Assembly (NCBI GenBank): GCA_020073495.1
Contig: JAIQFD010000001.1
Location: 248,001-312,000, forward strand
Source of the DNA: Terriglobia bacterium
GTDB taxonomy: Bacteria; Acidobacteriota; Terriglobia; Terriglobales; Acidobacteriaceae
Length of the DNA: 64,000 bases
Direction: 5' to 3'
In this document: piece by piece, positions 45,423 through 52,442 of the stretch
Numbering within the stretch: the stretch's first letter is position 1
Layout of the letters: each line of letters opens with the position of its first letter
Notes under the pieces: generated by a model
Database searches by the model: none
What the model was told of the DNA's origin: nothing
The model's input: only the letters and a program-made list of their open reading frames with translations
Position numbers and translations under genes: made by a program

Positions 45423-45986
45423 TTAGAAAGACCCGGCTTTAGCCGCGGTCAGATTGAATTCGTCGGTGATCTCTGCGATCTCTGCGGTGGAATCCGCATA
45501 CGCCGGATCGGCGCACGCTCGGATCTCGAGGCCTCCCTCGCTCCGCCCGCGCCGCGGACGCAGTAGCAGGTGCCACGCTTCCCGGTACTTCTCCAGCCGT
45601 CCCCGGCTGTTCGGAATGTGCGGATAAAAACCGAGGCCCTTGTTGCGGCTGGCCACGGCAGCCGGGATGATGTACCAAGCCTCTTCCGGTACGATGCATA
45701 CGGCGACGAAGTCCACCGCTCCCTCTCGGTAGCGAGGCCCCGTCACCACGCTGTACTCCCCGTGGTTCGCCCGCCGCCAGCACGACTTGACTTGGATCGC
45801 CAGCACTGCCCCGCTCGGGGTGCAGGCCAGGAAGTCAAACGCTTGGCTGTCGCTGAACGGCCGGCAAACCACCAGCCCCATGCCGGTCGCTTTAGTCATG
45901 AAATCCATCTCTGCCCATTCCCCCTTCCGCTTCTGGTGAGACACACGGGGGCGCAGGCGCGCTTGCGCATAGTTTTTCTTTTTCAT
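45423..45986 (-). CDS. PD-(D/E)XK endonuclease-like protein, copy 1
   Basis: A 187-residue protein resembling the PDDEXK_5 family, which includes the group I intron endonuclease I-Ssp6803I. The nuclease core is KGEWAEMDFMTKATGMG, then DSQAFDFLACTPSG and the catalytic strand AIQVKSCW, then RYREGAVDFVAVCIVPEEAWYIIP. The C-terminal ~35 residues are acidic and may be decayed. It is a stand-alone gene, not in an intron. A related protein is encoded at 56519-56944, and the two loci share flanking motifs. The ATG at 45986 is favoured. Confidence 0.75.
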   Translation of the reverse strand: MKKKNYAQARLRPRVSHQKRKGEWAEMDFMTKATGMGLVVCRPFSDSQAFDFLACTPSGAVLAIQVKSCWRRANHGEYSVVTGPRYREGAVDFVAVCIVPEEAWYIIPAAVASRNKGLGFYPHIPNSRGRLEKYREAWHLLLRPRRGRSEGGLEIRACADPAYADSTAEIAEITDEFNLTAAKAGSF

Positions 45987-46034
45987 TGTCTTGGGAGGAG
46001 AGGCACGACCAGACCTTCTCTTGCCCCTCTCTGA

Positions 46035-46063
46035 TTCCAGTATGGCAGATGGGGCGGGGTGAA
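46035..46063. repeat. 29-bp repeat upstream of nuclease 1, copy A
   Basis: Begins TTCCAGTATGGCAGAT and ends GGGGTGAA. Matches copy B (46190-46218) at 24 of 29 positions. GCTCCAGATT follows at 46072-46081. Confidence 0.65.
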
Positions 46064-46189
46064 AGTACCACGCTCCAGATTTTTGTTTCCCGATTGTTTG
46101 CAGAAACTTACGGACGAATCCAGATTTCCAGCGTCTTGACAAGAGTTCGCTGCCGACTGACGACCGCCGACGGCTTTCCTACTCTCTAC

Positions 46190-46218
46190 TTCCAGTATGA
46201 CAAATCGGAGGGGGTGAA
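46190..46218. repeat. 29-bp repeat upstream of nuclease 1, copy B
   Basis: Begins TTCCAGTATGACAAAT and ends GGGGGTGAA, 155 bases from copy A. It is followed by ATTTTCCACAAA, also found near nuclease 2 (57283-57294). Confidence 0.65.
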
Positions 46219-46339
46219 TCCGACATTTTCCACAAATTTATAGTCGGAATGGAATCAAAGGGTTGCGGCAAAAGCGCGACTGGAGGGGGCTTGACAAGAT
46301 TCCGCCCGGGAAATTCCGCGGCGCCATTCGCTGTACACG

Positions 46340-46358
46340 ATCTGGAGCCGCTCCAGAT
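46340..46358. repeat. CTGGAGC palindrome near nuclease 1
   Basis: ATCTGGAGC-C-GCTCCAGAT, 9-bp arms with one central base, followed by TTTGTG. Nearly the same palindrome lies at 57352-57378 near nuclease 2. The rest of 46143-46511 shows no gene. Confidence 0.65.
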
Positions 46359-46422
46359 TTTGTGTTCATCCCCTCGTGGCCTGGATCACGGGCCACCCTC
46401 TTGGAACGGTGCCCCAAAAGTC

Positions 46423-46453
46423 GTAACTGGTGATATGGTCTGTTCTCGACAGT
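46423..46453 (+). repeat. 31-bp direct repeat, copy A
   Basis: Begins GTAACTGGTGATATGGTC; 29 of 31 bases match copy B at 46918-46948. The pair bounds the zinc-finger gene. Confidence 0.8.
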
Positions 46454-46511
46454 TATCCTGCATCTGCTGGATTGACCAAGAGCTACATGCGCCAGCGGCC
46501 AGTGACGGCCG

Positions 46512-46676
46512 TCACAGACGCCCTGCGCGGTCGCCTAGCTCCTCAGCTGCCGCGCGCCGATCTTTATGCGACTCGTTGCGTGGCTGGCCGGTGGTAAGCT
46601 CACACTTTTTTCCGGGCTTGGCGCCACAGGTGGGGCAACGCACCTTTAGGGCGTGATTCTCTTTGCCGGTTTTCAT
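46512..46676 (-). CDS. Small zinc-finger protein (54 aa)
   Basis: A 54-residue protein with CPTCGAKPGKKCELTTGQ and a downstream HKDRRAAAEE, the C-x2-C...C...H pattern of short zinc-finger proteins often found in actinobacteria and their phages. Longer open readings upstream lack coding character, so the ATG at 46676 is chosen. It lies between two copies of a 31-bp direct repeat in an accessory region. A DNA- or RNA-binding role is inferred. Confidence 0.6.
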   Translation of the reverse strand: MKTGKENHALKVRCPTCGAKPGKKCELTTGQPRNESHKDRRAAAEELGDRAGRL

Positions 46677-46917
46677 GGCGGCATTAATGCACGTTGCTCG
46701 GTGACACGATGTTCGGTTTTGACCACAGTGCCCGTGGATTTCAAACTGACCCACTACCAAAGTTTCCCACCGTTCGCACCCGAGCGCAGCACCATGCACG
46801 CTGACCGTCATGCGCTCGCTTGTGCTGGTTGCCGGTGAGAAGGGCATTAATGAGATGTTCCGCAGGGCCCTCTTGTGGTCGCTGAGATCGGATACACAAT
46901 CTGTGGAGGAGCATTTT

Positions 46918-46948
46918 GTAACTGGCGATATGGTCTGTTCTCAACAGT
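46918..46948 (+). repeat. 31-bp direct repeat, copy B
   Basis: Begins GTAACTGGCGATATGGTC. It is offset by 495 bases from copy A with two mismatches. No convincing gene lies in 46677-47043. Confidence 0.8.
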
Positions 46949-47043
46949 CAGCCGCCGAGCACTCGTTTCTGAGTAGCCCGTTACACGTCCAGTTGACTGC
47001 GAGAGCTATCGAGCGGGCCTGAATTGGGAACCGGGTTGCTCGT

Positions 47044-47523
47044 TTATGCCACCGGCTTATTGAGCAGCCGATCTGGCGGTGGCTGCAATTCCTCGGGCGT
47101 CGCGGCGCGCAATTCCCGTTCGATGCTGGCCACCGACTCTTGCAGCACCTGGAACAGCTCGCGCTCCGACGGCGCATAGCTGGCGTAAGCAATGGCTTGG
47201 AGCGCGTTGCGCACCCGATCATTGAGGCGGATTAGCTTGGACAGGTGCTGGTACAGGTCGGCTTGACGCTGTTCGATGGCTTCGTGCCTGGCGTTCCAAG
47301 CGGCGAGAAGGACCCAGACCACACCAGCGCTGGCCAGCGCTGGCGGAGACGAGGCAAGCAATACGTAGGCCCACGGCGGCTGCCGCAGCAGCAATAAGAA
47401 GTGGATGGCCCACCAGACCAAGCCGGAGAAAAAGGCCACGATACACCAGACTACAACCATCGTCAGCCATACTCGGGCGCGGGTGGAACAGCAGGTAGCA
47501 TACAACCACTCCGAGGCGGGCAC
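47044..47523 (-). CDS. Two-helix membrane protein with coiled-coil tail, unknown function
   Basis: Two adjacent transmembrane segments (about residues 18-45 and 50-73) are followed by a helical tail of ~85 residues with heptad spacing (HEAIEQRQADLYQHLSKLIR and similar). No known domain. Start is GTG at 47523; an ATG 21 codons in would remove part of the first helix. Composition is close to the neighbours. It may be an accessory-region gene. Confidence 0.55.
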   Translation of the reverse strand: MPASEWLYATCCSTRARVWLTMVVVWCIVAFFSGLVWWAIHFLLLLRQPPWAYVLLASSPPALASAGVVWVLLAAWNARHEAIEQRQADLYQHLSKLIRLNDRVRNALQAIAYASYAPSERELFQVLQESVASIERELRAATPEELQPPPDRLLNKPVA

Positions 47524-47693
47524 CGTCCGTCTCCCTTCCTGGAAATTATTCCAATCCTGTTACCTGCAGTCTTGCGCCCTTTCTTCTTCATGACGACAGG
47601 GCGTTTGACAGCCAGGGAATCTCCTTCACGGAGACTGTGTGCACCAGCCCTCGCCAAGTAAAGCAAATTAGAGCCCAGTTGCGATTCCTCCAT
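47463..47693 (-). CDS. Possible small basic protein (76 aa)
   Basis: An open frame starting MEESQLGSNLLYLARAGAHS, with AAGGA just before the ATG. It overlaps the next gene by about 60 bases. It is basic in the middle (VKRPVVMKKKGRK) and disordered at the end. Coding status is doubtful; no family is recognised. It is the only candidate in the gap 47524-47936. Confidence 0.25.
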   Translation of the reverse strand: MEESQLGSNLLYLARAGAHSLREGDSLAVKRPVVMKKKGRKTAGNRIGIISRKGDGRCPPRSGCMLPAVPPAPEYG

Positions 47694-47936
47694 CGGTCCT
47701 TCCCGATTTGGAACCCTCAAACCGACAGGCGCGCTTGGGCCGCCCTGAAAACCTGCTCGGATTCAGTGCTATGACGAGCACGATGCGGAGTCCTTACGCC
47801 GAGCTGGCCTCCTTCGACGGCGCGCCAACCCGTCGCCGATCCCGCCCGCTCAACATGGGGACATTGGATATGTGCGCTGACGTAACCAAGTCTGATTCTT
47901 GGCACGGCCGCCGATTGCAACCATAATCAGCCCCCG

Positions 47937-49376
47937 ATGGCCTCCAACCGAATTGCTTCCGGCTGCCTCGTGCTGTTCGGTCTCCCATTCGCCGCCGCCG
48001 GCCTTTTCTCCATCTGGATGTCCTCTCAGGCCAAGACTCCCAAGGAAGCCCTGGTCACCATCCTTGTGGGATCCGCCTTCACGTTGGTCGGCTTCGGTCT
48101 CATGGTCTCCTCCTTCTTGGGCAGCAAGAAGGCCTCCGAGACTGATCGCCTGAAGTCGCTCTATCCCGGCCAGCCCTGGATGTGGCGCACCGACTGGGCC
48201 AGCGGCGTTTCCCGCAGCCGCAACGCCTCCGCGGCCGTAGGAATGTGGGCGGTCGCCATTCTGTGGAACCTTGTCTGCGCCCCGGGCGCGATCCTGGTCT
48301 TGCCTAACCTGGCTCGCAAAGGAGACGCGCACGCGCTCTTCTTCCTTCCCTTCATCGGCGTTGGGATCTGGCTCCTGATCGACGCTCTTCGCAAGACCAT
48401 TCGCCGTGTCGAATTCGGCGTCGGGGTTCTCGACTTGCGCTCCCCTCCCTACAAGCTGGGTGGACCGCTCGAGGGCGCCATCCACGCGCGTTTCCACCAC
48501 ATGCCGGAAAAAAGCGTGAATCTCCGCTGCACCTGCATCCAGCGCACCGTTTCCGGCTCGGGCAACAGCCGCTCCGTCAACGAGCAGATTCTGTGGCGGG
48601 ATGAGGCCTCCGTCCCGCCTTCCGCTTTGGCCCAGACTCCCGAGGGCGTGACCATCCCCATTTCCTTCCATATCCCGCCCGACCAGCAGGAGACCTACGC
48701 GGAAGATCCCAGCAACCAGATCGAGTGGACCGTTCAGGCCACCGCCGACGTCCCCGGCGTCGACTACGACGACTCCTTCGAAGTCCCGGTCTACGGCAAA
48801 GTTGCGGCCCCGGGCACCGACGCTGGATCCGCCGCCGACGCCGCCGCGCCCGGTTCTGTCTCTGAACCTGAAAGCCACACCATCCTCGTCCAGCCGACCG
48901 CCGAAGGCGTTCAGTTCTACTTCCCCGCCGACCGCAATCCCGGCGCAGCGGCCGGTATCACCGTCTTCTTCCTGATCTTCACCGGCATCGTCGTTTTTCT
49001 TGTGCAAGGCGGCGCGCCCTTGATCTTTCCTGTCGTCTTCGGTCTGGCCGACGCGCTCATCTTCATCGCCGCCTTGTATCAATGGTTCGGGACGTCGAAG
49101 GTGACGATCGGTCCGGGCCAGCTCACCGCCCACGGCGGGATCTTCGGCATCGGCCCCACCCATGTCGTTCCCCTCTCCGACATCGCCTCCATCGCCTACG
49201 CCATCGGCATGCAGTCCGGCGGAGCCCAGGGCACTCCTTACTACGACATTCGCCTCACGCAAGCCTCCGGCAAGCAGATCACCCTCGGCAGCGGCGTGAA
49301 GGACAAGAAGGAACTCGAGTGGCTTCTGGCGCAGATGCGCACCGCCTGCGGTCTAAAGCCCCGCAGCGGCGAATGA
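47937..49376 (+). CDS. Multi-pass membrane protein of unknown function (479 aa)
   Basis: Two transmembrane segments near the N-terminus (about residues 8-27 and 40-62), two near 95-145, a large beta-rich soluble domain (about 155-300) with tryptophan-containing strands such as NQIEWTVQATADVPG, two more membrane segments (about 335-375), and a soluble C-terminal domain of about 90 residues with TSKVTIGPGQLTAHGGIFG. I recognise no family. It is a real gene by composition and length. It stands alone before tRNA-Leu. Confidence 0.7.
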   Translation: MASNRIASGCLVLFGLPFAAAGLFSIWMSSQAKTPKEALVTILVGSAFTLVGFGLMVSSFLGSKKASETDRLKSLYPGQPWMWRTDWASGVSRSRNASAAVGMWAVAILWNLVCAPGAILVLPNLARKGDAHALFFLPFIGVGIWLLIDALRKTIRRVEFGVGVLDLRSPPYKLGGPLEGAIHARFHHMPEKSVNLRCTCIQRTVSGSGNSRSVNEQILWRDEASVPPSALAQTPEGVTIPISFHIPPDQQETYAEDPSNQIEWTVQATADVPGVDYDDSFEVPVYGKVAAPGTDAGSAADAAAPGSVSEPESHTILVQPTAEGVQFYFPADRNPGAAAGITVFFLIFTGIVVFLVQGGAPLIFPVVFGLADALIFIAALYQWFGTSKVTIGPGQLTAHGGIFGIGPTHVVPLSDIASIAYAIGMQSGGAQGTPYYDIRLTQASGKQITLGSGVKDKKELEWLLAQMRTACGLKPRSGE

Positions 49377-49389
49377 TACTTTCTGCGCC

Positions 49390-49419
49390 TTGGTACTCGT
49401 GCGGCTGCTGTGTGACAAT
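49390..49419 (+). promoter_or_regulatory. Probable promoter of tRNA-Leu
   Basis: TTGGTA, an 18-base spacer and GACAAT at 49414-49419, with a start expected near 49427, five bases before the tRNA. Confidence 0.35.
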
Positions 49420-49431
49420 GCACTATCGGCC

Positions 49432-49521
49432 GCCCGGGTGGCGAAACTGGCAGACGCACGGGACTTAAAATCCCGAGGGGCTCACCGCTCCGTGAGGGTT
49501 CAACTCCCTCCCCGGGCACCA
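49432..49521 (+). tRNA. tRNA-Leu (anticodon UAA)
   Basis: Acceptor arms GCCCGGG (49432-49438) and CCCGGGC (49511-49517) pair, with discriminator A and an encoded CCA (49519-49521). The anticodon stem CGGGA/TCCCG holds the loop CTTAAAA, giving TAA at 49466-49468. The long variable arm (about GGGGCTCACCGCTCCGTGA) marks a class II tRNA, as leucine tRNAs are. There is no intron. Confidence 0.95.
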
Positions 49522-49765
49522 AAATCCTCCAGCCCCGGATTTCTCCTCGGTCTTATGCGTAAGCGCTTATGAATCAATGGCTTAGCCTATTCCCAGCACT
49601 GAATTACCGTTCACTTTGCCCTTGCTTTCCGCAGCCAAAGGCGTAGAATATCAAGTTTTGGCGCGAGCCTGTCGAGCCCGTGAATACGGCTTCGTTGAAT
49701 CATCCGACATTCGCCCGCATCCAACACTTTAGGTACCTCTCATAAAGGCAGGACGAATAGACATA

Positions 49766-49993
49766 ATGGCAAAGCGACGTGGAAATCCAAATTGGGGAAA
49801 GCCGGAGCCGATCGGGCCGGTGATCCCCACGGTGACTTCGTTCGAGCAGGCGGTGAAGGAATTCAAGCTCGAGCCGGACCAGTACCTGCGCTCGACGCGT
49901 CTGCGCGAATGGGCTCGCCGCAACAAGAATTCGAAGTACATCCCCGAGACCCTGCTGCAGGCCTGGGGCTTCGAGATCGAGTCGACTCTGTAA
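49766..49993 (+). CDS. Small conserved-looking protein of unknown function (75 aa)
   Basis: A 75-residue protein with a basic, Gly/Pro-rich start (MAKRRGNPNWGKPEPIGP) and a helical remainder (VTSFEQAVKEFKLEPDQYLR and LREWARRNKNSKYIPETLLQ). The N-terminus resembles small proteins found widely in Terriglobia. A weak purine-rich site AAAGGCAGGA precedes the ATG by about 15 bases. It ends with a clear terminator. Confidence 0.7.
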   Translation: MAKRRGNPNWGKPEPIGPVIPTVTSFEQAVKEFKLEPDQYLRSTRLREWARRNKNSKYIPETLLQAWGFEIESTL

Positions 49994-50018
49994 CGAGCCG
50001 ACCGCCGACGCATCCCCA

Positions 50019-50048
50019 TGGGCCGCCGCGAGGCGGCCCATTCTTCTT
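50019..50048 (+). terminator. Rho-independent terminator after the 75-aa gene
   Basis: TGGGCCGCC-GCGA-GGCGGCCCA followed by TTCTTCTT. Confidence 0.85.
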
Positions 50049-50152
50049 GTGCCACACAAGACCGAGGTTTGACGTGGTTTCCCCGCGAATGAGATAGTGG
50101 TGCGCTTGAGGGGACGGGAGCAGAGCCGTCCGCGAAAACGAGGAGCGAGCCC

Positions 50153-50767
50153 ATGGTCCGGCTGGTGCCGCACGAGACGAAATTCTTCGAAATGTTCGCC
50201 GACATGTCGGCGAACCTGACGGAGGGCGCGCGGGTGCTACTGGAGCTGCTGCGCACCGGCCAGGACATCCCCATCAAGGCGCAGCGCATCAAGGAGCTGG
50301 AACACCGCGGCGACGACATGACGCACGCGGTCATCACCAAGCTCAACCAGACCTTCATCACCCCCTTTGACCGCGAGGACATCCACAAGCTGGCCAGTTC
50401 GCTGGACGACGTGCTGGACTACATCCACGCGGCCGCCGACCGGCTCATCCTGTACAAGATCATCCGCATCCCAGCGCCGGCCATCGAGCTGGCGCAGATC
50501 GTGGTCAAGCAGTGCGAACAGCTCTCGCAGGCAGTGGCGCACCTGGAGAAGCACGACAACGTGCTCGACTACTGCGTGGAGATCAACCGGCTGGAGAACG
50601 AGGCCGACCACGTGGTGCGCCAGGCCATCGCCCGGCTCTTCGACGAAGAGAAAGACCCCATCGCCCTGATCAAGATCAAAGAGCTGTACGAAGTGCTGGA
50701 GATGGCCACCGACAAGGCCGAAGACGCGGCCAACGTGCTGGAGTCGGTGGTGGTCAAGAGCGCCTAA
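50153..50767 (+). CDS. DUF47/PhoU-like phosphate-transport accessory protein
   Basis: A 204-residue all-helical protein of the DUF47 family (PhoU-related). Typical segments are FFEMFADMSANLTEGARVL, RIKELEHRGDDMTHAV and TPFDREDIHKLASSLDDVLDYI. These proteins are normally encoded immediately next to a Pit phosphate transporter and modulate it. Here the only Pit gene is 6.8 kb downstream (57565-58614) on the same strand, with unrelated genes between. Confidence 0.93.
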   Translation: MVRLVPHETKFFEMFADMSANLTEGARVLLELLRTGQDIPIKAQRIKELEHRGDDMTHAVITKLNQTFITPFDREDIHKLASSLDDVLDYIHAAADRLILYKIIRIPAPAIELAQIVVKQCEQLSQAVAHLEKHDNVLDYCVEINRLENEADHVVRQAIARLFDEEKDPIALIKIKELYEVLEMATDKAEDAANVLESVVVKSA

Positions 50768-50899
50768 CAGGAATTGGTAATTTGTGATTGATTGGCCGCC
50801 TCCTCCATTCCCTCCTTCGCTACAGAGACGCAGACGCACCGGGAAGTCTTTCGACCTGTATCACCACCGCGTCATCTAATCGGCCACGGAGAGACCGCG

Positions 50900-51295
50900 A
50901 TGGCGGAGAAGATAAACAAAACCGAAGCTGAATGGCGGCGCGAGCTTTCGCCGGAGCAGTATCACGTTCTCCGGGAGAAAGGGACCGAGCGCGCTTTCAG
51001 CGGCCAGTATGCGCACACGAAGACGGCGGGGGTTTATCGCTGTGCTGCCTGTGGACAGGAGTTGTTCGCCTCCGACACCAAGTTCGAATCGGGCAGTGGG
51101 TGGCCGAGTTTCTTTCAGCCAGTTGCACCCGACCGGGTTGAGTCGCACGAAGACACCACTTACGGGATGCGTCGGGTCGAAGTGATCTGTTCCCGGTGCG
51201 AATCGCACCTGGGGCACGTGTTTCCGGACGGCCCGCGCCCGACGGGACTGCGGTATTGCATCAACTCGGCATCGTTGAAGCTGGAGGAGAAATAA
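50900..51295 (+). CDS. msrB: Peptide-methionine (R)-S-oxide reductase
   Basis: Repairs the R epimer of methionine sulfoxide in proteins. The zinc cysteines are in CAACG and CSRC, the catalytic Cys is in LRYCINSAS, and the conserved GSGWPSFF and [10 protein letters not shown] are present. At 131 residues it is a single-domain enzyme. The start ATG at 50900 has GGAGAG upstream; the frame runs further back without coding character. The Fe-S and radical SAM genes next to it are on the other strand. Confidence 0.95.
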   Translation: MAEKINKTEAEWRRELSPEQYHVLREKGTERAFSGQYAHTKTAGVYRCAACGQELFASDTKFESGSGWPSFFQPVAPDRVESHEDTTYGMRRVEVICSRCESHLGHVFPDGPRPTGLRYCINSASLKLEEK

Positions 51296-51362
51296 AGTAC
51301 CCAGTACTCGGTACTCAGTACCCAGCTGAAGAACTTCATCTCCGCGGATGAACGCGTCGCGG
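51296..51362. repeat. GTAC-rich repeat (reverse) joined to a GGATGAACGC element
   Basis: AAGTACCCAGTACTCGGTAC and CAGTACCCAG (51296-51326), then GAACTTCATCTCCGCGGATG and AACGCG. Both occur elsewhere in the window as separate intergenic elements. Confidence 0.6.
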
Positions 51363-52364
51363 TCAGTGTGCCTTCACCGAAAAGAACCCGCTCACGTTCT
51401 CCCACAGCAATTGCGGGAAGGTCTTGTCGAGGTAGGAGCGGATGGAGACGTAGCACTCGTCGCAGTCGTTGGTGGGGGTGAACTCCGCCGCCATGCGCGC
51501 GTACTCCTCCAACCGGTAGCGCTGGAAGACCATGGAGCAGGGCTGCAGCCAGCCGTCGCAGGTCACCACCAGGAAGCGGTGGCCGGCCTTGCAGCCCGCC
51601 ATCCCGCCCTGCTCGAAGAAGCGCCGGGTGGAGGCCAGGGTGGTGGGCGAGTTCACGATCCAGTTGGTGCGGTCGCGGCGGGCCTCCACCGCATCCAGCT
51701 CGCGGCTGAGTGCGGCCAGTTGCTCGGGCGTGGTGAGCGAGTAGTCGCGGCAGCCGGTACGGCGCGCCGAGTACGAGCTGTAGCAGATGTTCACGCCCCA
51801 CTCCCGCGCCTTGTCCGCCAGCCGGCCGATCTCGCCGACATTCTCGCTGGTGATGCAGGAATTCAGCACGATGTCGTCGTAGCCGTGGCGCACCAGCCGT
51901 GGCACGAGGTCGCTGAGATGCCCGTACAGCCCGGGATATCGGCGGAAGTCGTCGTGCCGTTCGTCGGGAAAATCCAGGCTGACGGAGAACTGGTCCACGC
52001 CCGCCCGGTGGAGCGCCAGGTACATCTCCTCCGTCATGTCCGACCAGTTGGAGACCAGGATGGTGTAGGGCACGCCCGAGCCCGCCTTGATGCTGCGCAC
52101 GATCTCCACCAGGTCGCGGCGCAGCAGCGGCTCGCCGCCCGACACCTGCACCACGCACGGCCGCAGCACATCCATGTAGCGGCGGTAGTCGGCGGGCTTC
52201 AGTTGGCGCGAATCGTCCCTGGGGCCGCCGTGGTCGCAGTGCCTGCAAAAGCACGTGCAGGAGTCGGTGACTTCGAAGGAAACGACGATGGGCCGTCCGG
52301 CCGGCCAGTTCCGCGAGCCTCGCCCGATGATGTGCAGCGAATCGACGAAGGAAACCTTGCGCAT
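51363..52364 (-). CDS. Radical SAM protein
   Basis: A 333-residue radical SAM enzyme with the cluster motif C-x3-C-x2-C (Cys36, Cys40, Cys43 in DSCTCFCRHCD) and GGEP (VSGGEPLLRRD). The C-terminus has a small cysteine group (Cys in GCKAGHR, CDGWLQPCSM and CDECYVS), which suggests an auxiliary cluster of the SPASM/twitch type. The substrate is unknown. It lies 78 bases downstream of an HdrD-like Fe-S gene, which may supply electrons or share its regulation. Confidence 0.88.
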   Translation of the reverse strand: MRKVSFVDSLHIIGRGSRNWPAGRPIVVSFEVTDSCTCFCRHCDHGGPRDDSRQLKPADYRRYMDVLRPCVVQVSGGEPLLRRDLVEIVRSIKAGSGVPYTILVSNWSDMTEEMYLALHRAGVDQFSVSLDFPDERHDDFRRYPGLYGHLSDLVPRLVRHGYDDIVLNSCITSENVGEIGRLADKAREWGVNICYSSYSARRTGCRDYSLTTPEQLAALSRELDAVEARRDRTNWIVNSPTTLASTRRFFEQGGMAGCKAGHRFLVVTCDGWLQPCSMVFQRYRLEEYARMAAEFTPTNDCDECYVSIRSYLDKTFPQLLWENVSGFFSVKAH

Positions 52365-52442
52365 GCGACGTGATCACCTCGTACGTTAGTGCGCGAAGCT
52401 GATGCTAGTCCCGCGCAGCAACCTGGCGCAATCCGAAACCGT

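Noticed and set aside
46741-46944. 67-codon minus-strand open frame starting in the 31-bp repeat
   Set aside because: TTG start, no ribosome-binding site, basic low-complexity translation. Not supported.
45151-47043. CRISPR array or prophage remnant
   Set aside because: The repeats are not regularly spaced with unique spacers, and no phage structural, integrase or terminase gene is present.
49432-49521. Group I intron in tRNA-Leu
   Set aside because: tRNA-Leu(UAA) hosts such introns in cyanobacteria and the I-Ssp6803I-like proteins made it worth checking, but the anticodon loop here is uninterrupted.
49390-49572. Open frame spanning tRNA-Leu
   Set aside because: It reads through the tRNA. 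The tRNA structure is complete and explains the sequence.
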